A DNA stretch of 50,287 nt, taken from positions 1 through 50,287 of the forward strand of contig CAZJLP010000039.1 in the NCBI GenBank assembly GCA_964546955.1. Direction: 5' to 3'. This stretch comes from CAZJLP01 sp964546955. Lineage in GTDB: Bacteria; Verrucomicrobiota; Verrucomicrobiia; Opitutales; Opitutaceae. Positions 47,502 through 50,287 of the stretch are shown piece by piece (positions within the stretch are counted from its first letter, which is position 1; every line of letters begins with the position of its first letter). The notes beneath the pieces were generated by a model. That model searched no databases. It was not told where the DNA came from and was given only the letters and a program-made list of their open reading frames with translations. The position numbers were made by a program, and so were the translations under genes.

Positions 47502-49985
47502 TCAGGTCTTGGGCGACGGTGCCCCGTCCAGGGCTTCCCGAACGTGGCTGAGCAGTTTCGCGGCAGTGAAAGGCTTTTCGAGCAAAGCCCGGCCTTGGTC
47601 CAGGCCGTGGCGAACGATGGCGTCGTTGGTGTAACCGGACATGTAGATGAGGCGGGTGCCCGGTCTGACCTGCAGAGCCTTTTCCGCCAGCTCGCGGCCG
47701 CCCATTTCCGGCATGACCACGTCGGTGAGAATCAAATCGATGCGCTGGCTCTGCTTCTTGCAGAGTGCGAGGGCTTCCACGCCATTGGAGGCCTCCGCGA
47801 CGGTATATCCGTTTCGTTCCAGCATCTGACGGGTCAGGGTTCTCACCTGAGCATCGTCTTCGACCAGCAGGATTGTTTCGCTGCCGCCCCCGGGCGAGGC
47901 CCGCGGAGGATTCGAGTCTGGAGTTTTCTGCGTCTCGTCGAACGCCGGCAGGTAAAGATCGAACACGGCGCCGCGGCCCGGCTCGCTCGAAACGGTGACG
48001 AATCCATTGCTCTGCGTGACGACGCCGTACACGGTCGACAAGCCCAGTCCAGTGCCCTTGCCCACGCCTTTCGTGGTGAAAAAAGGCTCGAAAATATGGG
48101 CGCGAATGTGCGGCTCGATTCCGCTGCCGGTGTCGCGGACGCGCAGTCGCACATAATGGCCGGGAGGAACGGTCGCGGGTTCCGCGGGCAGCGCCGAGGT
48201 CAGAAGCACATCTTGGGTTCCGATGTAAAGCTGCCCGCCGCGCGGCATCGCGTCCCGTGCATTCAACACCAGGTTAAGGACTGCTTGTTCGATCTGCCCG
48301 GGGTCCGCCTTGATTCGCGGCAGGTACGGATCCGTGACGATTTCGAGCTGGAGATCTTCGCCGATCAGCCGGCGCACCATTTTTTCCATCCCCGTGACCA
48401 CACGGTTGAGCTCCAGGACCTTCGGCTGGAGGATCTGCTTCCGTCCGAAAGCGAGCAACTGTTGGGTGAGGGACGCGGCTCGTTGTCCGCAGTCCCTGAT
48501 CTCCCGCAGGGACGCGGAGATTGGCAGCGAGGGATCTGTTTCGCTCAAAGCCAGCTCTGAATACCCAATGATGGCGGTCAGGAGATTGTTGAAGTCATGG
48601 GCAATTCCTCCTGCGAGTTGACCCACCACTTCCATTTTCTGTGACTGTCGCAGCTGCTCCTCCACCTGTTTCAGGCGGCTCACTTCCTGGAAAGTCAGCA
48701 CGATGGCGCCCGGTTGGGCTCGCGCCTCCTCCAGCGTTTCCGAATTGATCAGGAGGCAACGCCGGCCGGTGGGGGAGTCCCACGCCATTTCAAAATCGAC
48801 CAATTTTTCCCGGCGCGCGGCCCGTTTGTCCGGCATGTTCTGGGCTGAAATGGCTCGGCCTTGGGCATCGGTGCAGCGAGGAGGCGCCGCTCCCGCGCTG
48901 GTGCGGAGTAGATGGGCGATTCCCATCGACTCGGCTGCCTTGTTGGAGAAAAGAACCCGCGCCGTGTCCGGTTCGATCAGCAGCATGGGAATGGGCATCA
49001 GGTTCAGGATCGCGCCGAGGCGCGCCCGCTCCTGCTCCAACTGCTGAAGGAGGGTTTCGCGGTCGTCCTGCGCGCGTTTCCATTCAGTGATATCAGTCGA
49101 AATGCCGCAGATCGCGTATGGCCGGCCCGCTTCGTCGCGGAGGGGACACTTTACCGTGATGTAGGTGTGCGGCCCGTCATCGAGAGGCGCTATCTCCTCC
49201 GCTTTCAGCGCGCGCCCGGCCTGAATCACGCGCTGGTCGAAGGCGCGAAACGCTTCGGCGCGGTCTCGCGGAAAGACGTCGAAGTCCGTCTTTCCGGCCA
49301 GGCTCTTCCGGTCGACATGGAACAGTTCCTCGAATCGACGGTTCACCAGGACGAAATGCCCGGACAGATCCTTCACGTCGATGATCGCATCGGAACTGTC
49401 GATCACCGCCTGCAGGAACTCCTGGCTGTGGCCCAGTGCCTGCTGCTTGCGATGAAGGTCGGCGTACAGTTCCGAATTCTCGAGAGCGATGGCGGCATAG
49501 GTCGTCAACAGCTCGAGCATCGCGACCCGCTCCGGCGTGAAGGCCTGGGCGGTCGTGTCGTTTTCGAGATAGAGCATCCCGATGAGCTCGGCTTGTCTGA
49601 CGATGGGCAGACCCGCGGCCGAACGCGGGCGACGCCGCGCGAAATAGGAATCGGCGGAAAAGGGATTGGCGGAAGCGGCATCCGCCAGGATCACTCGCTC
49701 GCGCCGACGCCGCACGTAGTTGACGACCGAGATCGGAACACGCTCCGGCGAGAGTTCCGCGATGGCGGGGATTTTGACGTCGAGCTGAGGGCTCGCCACG
49801 GCCTCGGCCGCGAGGAACGCTCTCTCCGCGCGCAACGAAATGAAGCAGCCCCGATGGGCGCCGGACGTTTCCATCACGACGCGCATGATCGTTTCCAACA
49901 ATTGATCGAGCACCAATCGTCCGGAAACCGCTTCGGACAAACGCCGCACGGCCAGCGCTTCGAGAGTGGAGCTCGGCGACGACAT
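47502..49985 (-). CDS. Hybrid histidine kinase, GAF-PAS-PAS-HisKA-HATPase-REC
   Basis: 827 residues, no membrane helix, so cytoplasmic. A GAF domain lies at about 20-170 (HRGCFISLRAERAFLAAEAVA, SAAGLPIVRQAELIGMLYLEND), two PAS domains at about 185-305 and 320-440. HisKA has His463 in GGIAHDFNNLLTA, the ATPase domain has DTGSGIE and GKGTGLGLSTV, and the C-terminal receiver has Asp755 in LILTDVVMPEMGG. It may sense a small ligand or redox state through GAF/PAS; the PAS sequences show no diagnostic heme or flavin ligand. A small gene stands 7 bases upstream and is probably cotranscribed. Confidence 0.93.
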   Translation of the reverse strand: MSSPSSTLEALAVRRLSEAVSGRLVLDQLLETIMRVVMETSGAHRGCFISLRAERAFLAAEAVASPQLDVKIPAIAELSPERVPISVVNYVRRRRERVILADAASANPFSADSYFARRRPRSAAGLPIVRQAELIGMLYLENDTTAQAFTPERVAMLELLTTYAAIALENSELYADLHRKQQALGHSQEFLQAVIDSSDAIIDVKDLSGHFVLVNRRFEELFHVDRKSLAGKTDFDVFPRDRAEAFRAFDQRVIQAGRALKAEEIAPLDDGPHTYITVKCPLRDEAGRPYAICGISTDITEWKRAQDDRETLLQQLEQERARLGAILNLMPIPMLLIEPDTARVLFSNKAAESMGIAHLLRTSAGAAPPRCTDAQGRAISAQNMPDKRAARREKLVDFEMAWDSPTGRRCLLINSETLEEARAQPGAIVLTFQEVSRLKQVEEQLRQSQKMEVVGQLAGGIAHDFNNLLTAIIGYSELALSETDPSLPISASLREIRDCGQRAASLTQQLLAFGRKQILQPKVLELNRVVTGMEKMVRRLIGEDLQLEIVTDPYLPRIKADPGQIEQAVLNLVLNARDAMPRGGQLYIGTQDVLLTSALPAEPATVPPGHYVRLRVRDTGSGIEPHIRAHIFEPFFTTKGVGKGTGLGLSTVYGVVTQSNGFVTVSSEPGRGAVFDLYLPAFDETQKTPDSNPPRASPGGGSETILLVEDDAQVRTLTRQMLERNGYTVAEASNGVEALALCKKQSQRIDLILTDVVMPEMGGRELAEKALQVRPGTRLIYMSGYTNDAIVRHGLDQGRALLEKPFTAAKLLSHVREALDGAPSPKT

Positions 49986-49992
49986 GGCTAAG

Positions 49993-50238
49993 CTAGGCGC
50001 ACGGCGGCGCCGCGAGCCACCGGTTCTCGAGGTTTTCCATCGCCGTCGCGAACTGCTGACGCACAGGAACCCGCGCCGTGAAGGGGGCGGTCGAAAGGGG
50101 GGAGATGCTGGCGATTGTTCCGCGAAGCCGGTGGCGGATAAAGGGGCGGGTCACTGGCTGCAGAATGGATGCAATACGGCGAACCAGCAAGCGGTACTGC
50201 AGTTGGTTGACCGCTTTATGCAGGGAAGAAGCAATCAT
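49993..50238 (-). CDS. Small basic protein, unknown function
   Basis: 81 residues, rich in Arg, Ala, Leu and Pro, with no recognisable domain or signal. It ends 7 bases before the kinase start, consistent with cotranscription, and is preceded by an AT-rich promoter-like region with a palindrome. Its reality is uncertain; it could be an untranslated leader. Confidence 0.4.
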   Translation of the reverse strand: MIASSLHKAVNQLQYRLLVRRIASILQPVTRPFIRHRLRGTIASISPLSTAPFTARVPVRQQFATAMENLENRWLAAPPCA

Positions 50239-50245
50239 CAGTTAT

Positions 50246-50261
50246 TACACAAGTGTATAAT
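50246..50261. promoter_or_regulatory. Palindrome TACAC-AA-GTGTA overlapping a TATAAT box
   Basis: TACAC (50246-50250) and GTGTA (50253-50257) form a dyad, and a perfect TATAAT occurs on the plus strand at 50256-50261. The minus-strand small gene starts 8 bases away. It is a good candidate operator/promoter, possibly for a gene beyond the window edge as well. Confidence 0.45.
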
Positions 50262-50287
50262 AATAAGAGATAAACACGCTTTACCTG

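Noticed and set aside
1..50287. CRISPR array, tRNA/rRNA genes, prophage or insertion sequence
   Set aside because: No regularly spaced repeats, no cloverleaf or rRNA-like sequence, and no transposase, integrase or phage structural motifs were seen on either strand.

Overview
The window is a GC-rich bacterial chromosome segment, densely packed with no rRNA, tRNA, CRISPR array, prophage or insertion sequence that I can see. The gene set (aryl-polyene-type pigment cluster with a chorismatase, porin-cytochrome genes, many PAS-rich hybrid kinases, several small proteins resembling those of Opitutus relatives) fits a Gram-negative member of the Verrucomicrobiota, probably Opitutales. That placement is an inference from protein resemblance, not from a marker gene.

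Region 1 (1-4.3 kb): a translationally coupled cassette of a large CHASE3/PAS hybrid histidine kinase (cut by the window start), a receiver protein with a four-cysteine tail, and SlyX. Region 2 (4.3-8.7 kb): small membrane, coiled-coil and secreted proteins of unknown role, an N-acetylmuramoyl-L-alanine amidase-like protein, and an intergenic repeat. Region 3 (9.1-22.6 kb): an aryl polyene (xanthomonadin-like) cluster. A plus-strand chorismatase converges on a twelve-gene minus-strand operon encoding a flavin halogenase-like enzyme, two acyl carrier proteins, two ketosynthases, a chain-length-factor-like half ketosynthase, two acyltransferases, a glycosyltransferase, a LolA-like protein, an MMPL exporter and an acyl-AMP ligase. 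No ketoreductase or dehydratase lies in the cluster.

Region 4 (23-31 kb): a TonB C-terminal-domain protein, two LuxR-type regulators (one with a degenerate receiver), a Ski2-like helicase with a four-cysteine motif, and an ECF sigma / zinc-finger anti-sigma / DUF4097 operon. Region 5 (31-35 kb): a hybrid kinase with a periplasmic solute-binding sensor, and a Tat-exported metallo-beta-lactamase-fold protein.

Region 6 (35.3-43.4 kb) is the most interesting part: an MtrA/DmsE-like multiheme cytochrome, an MtrB/PioB-like outer-membrane barrel and a small cytochrome c, followed by a blue-copper protein / sensor kinase / porin operon and an OmpR-type regulator. The same inverted repeat, GTAAC-N6-GTTAC, stands upstream of both operons and a half site stands upstream of the regulator. 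This suggests one regulated electron-transfer module across the outer membrane.

Region 7 (43.5-50.3 kb): a MocR regulator followed by a DJ-1/PfpI protein, an EamA exporter and a CTP-synthase-like amidotransferase protein, then a GAF/PAS hybrid kinase preceded by a small unknown gene.
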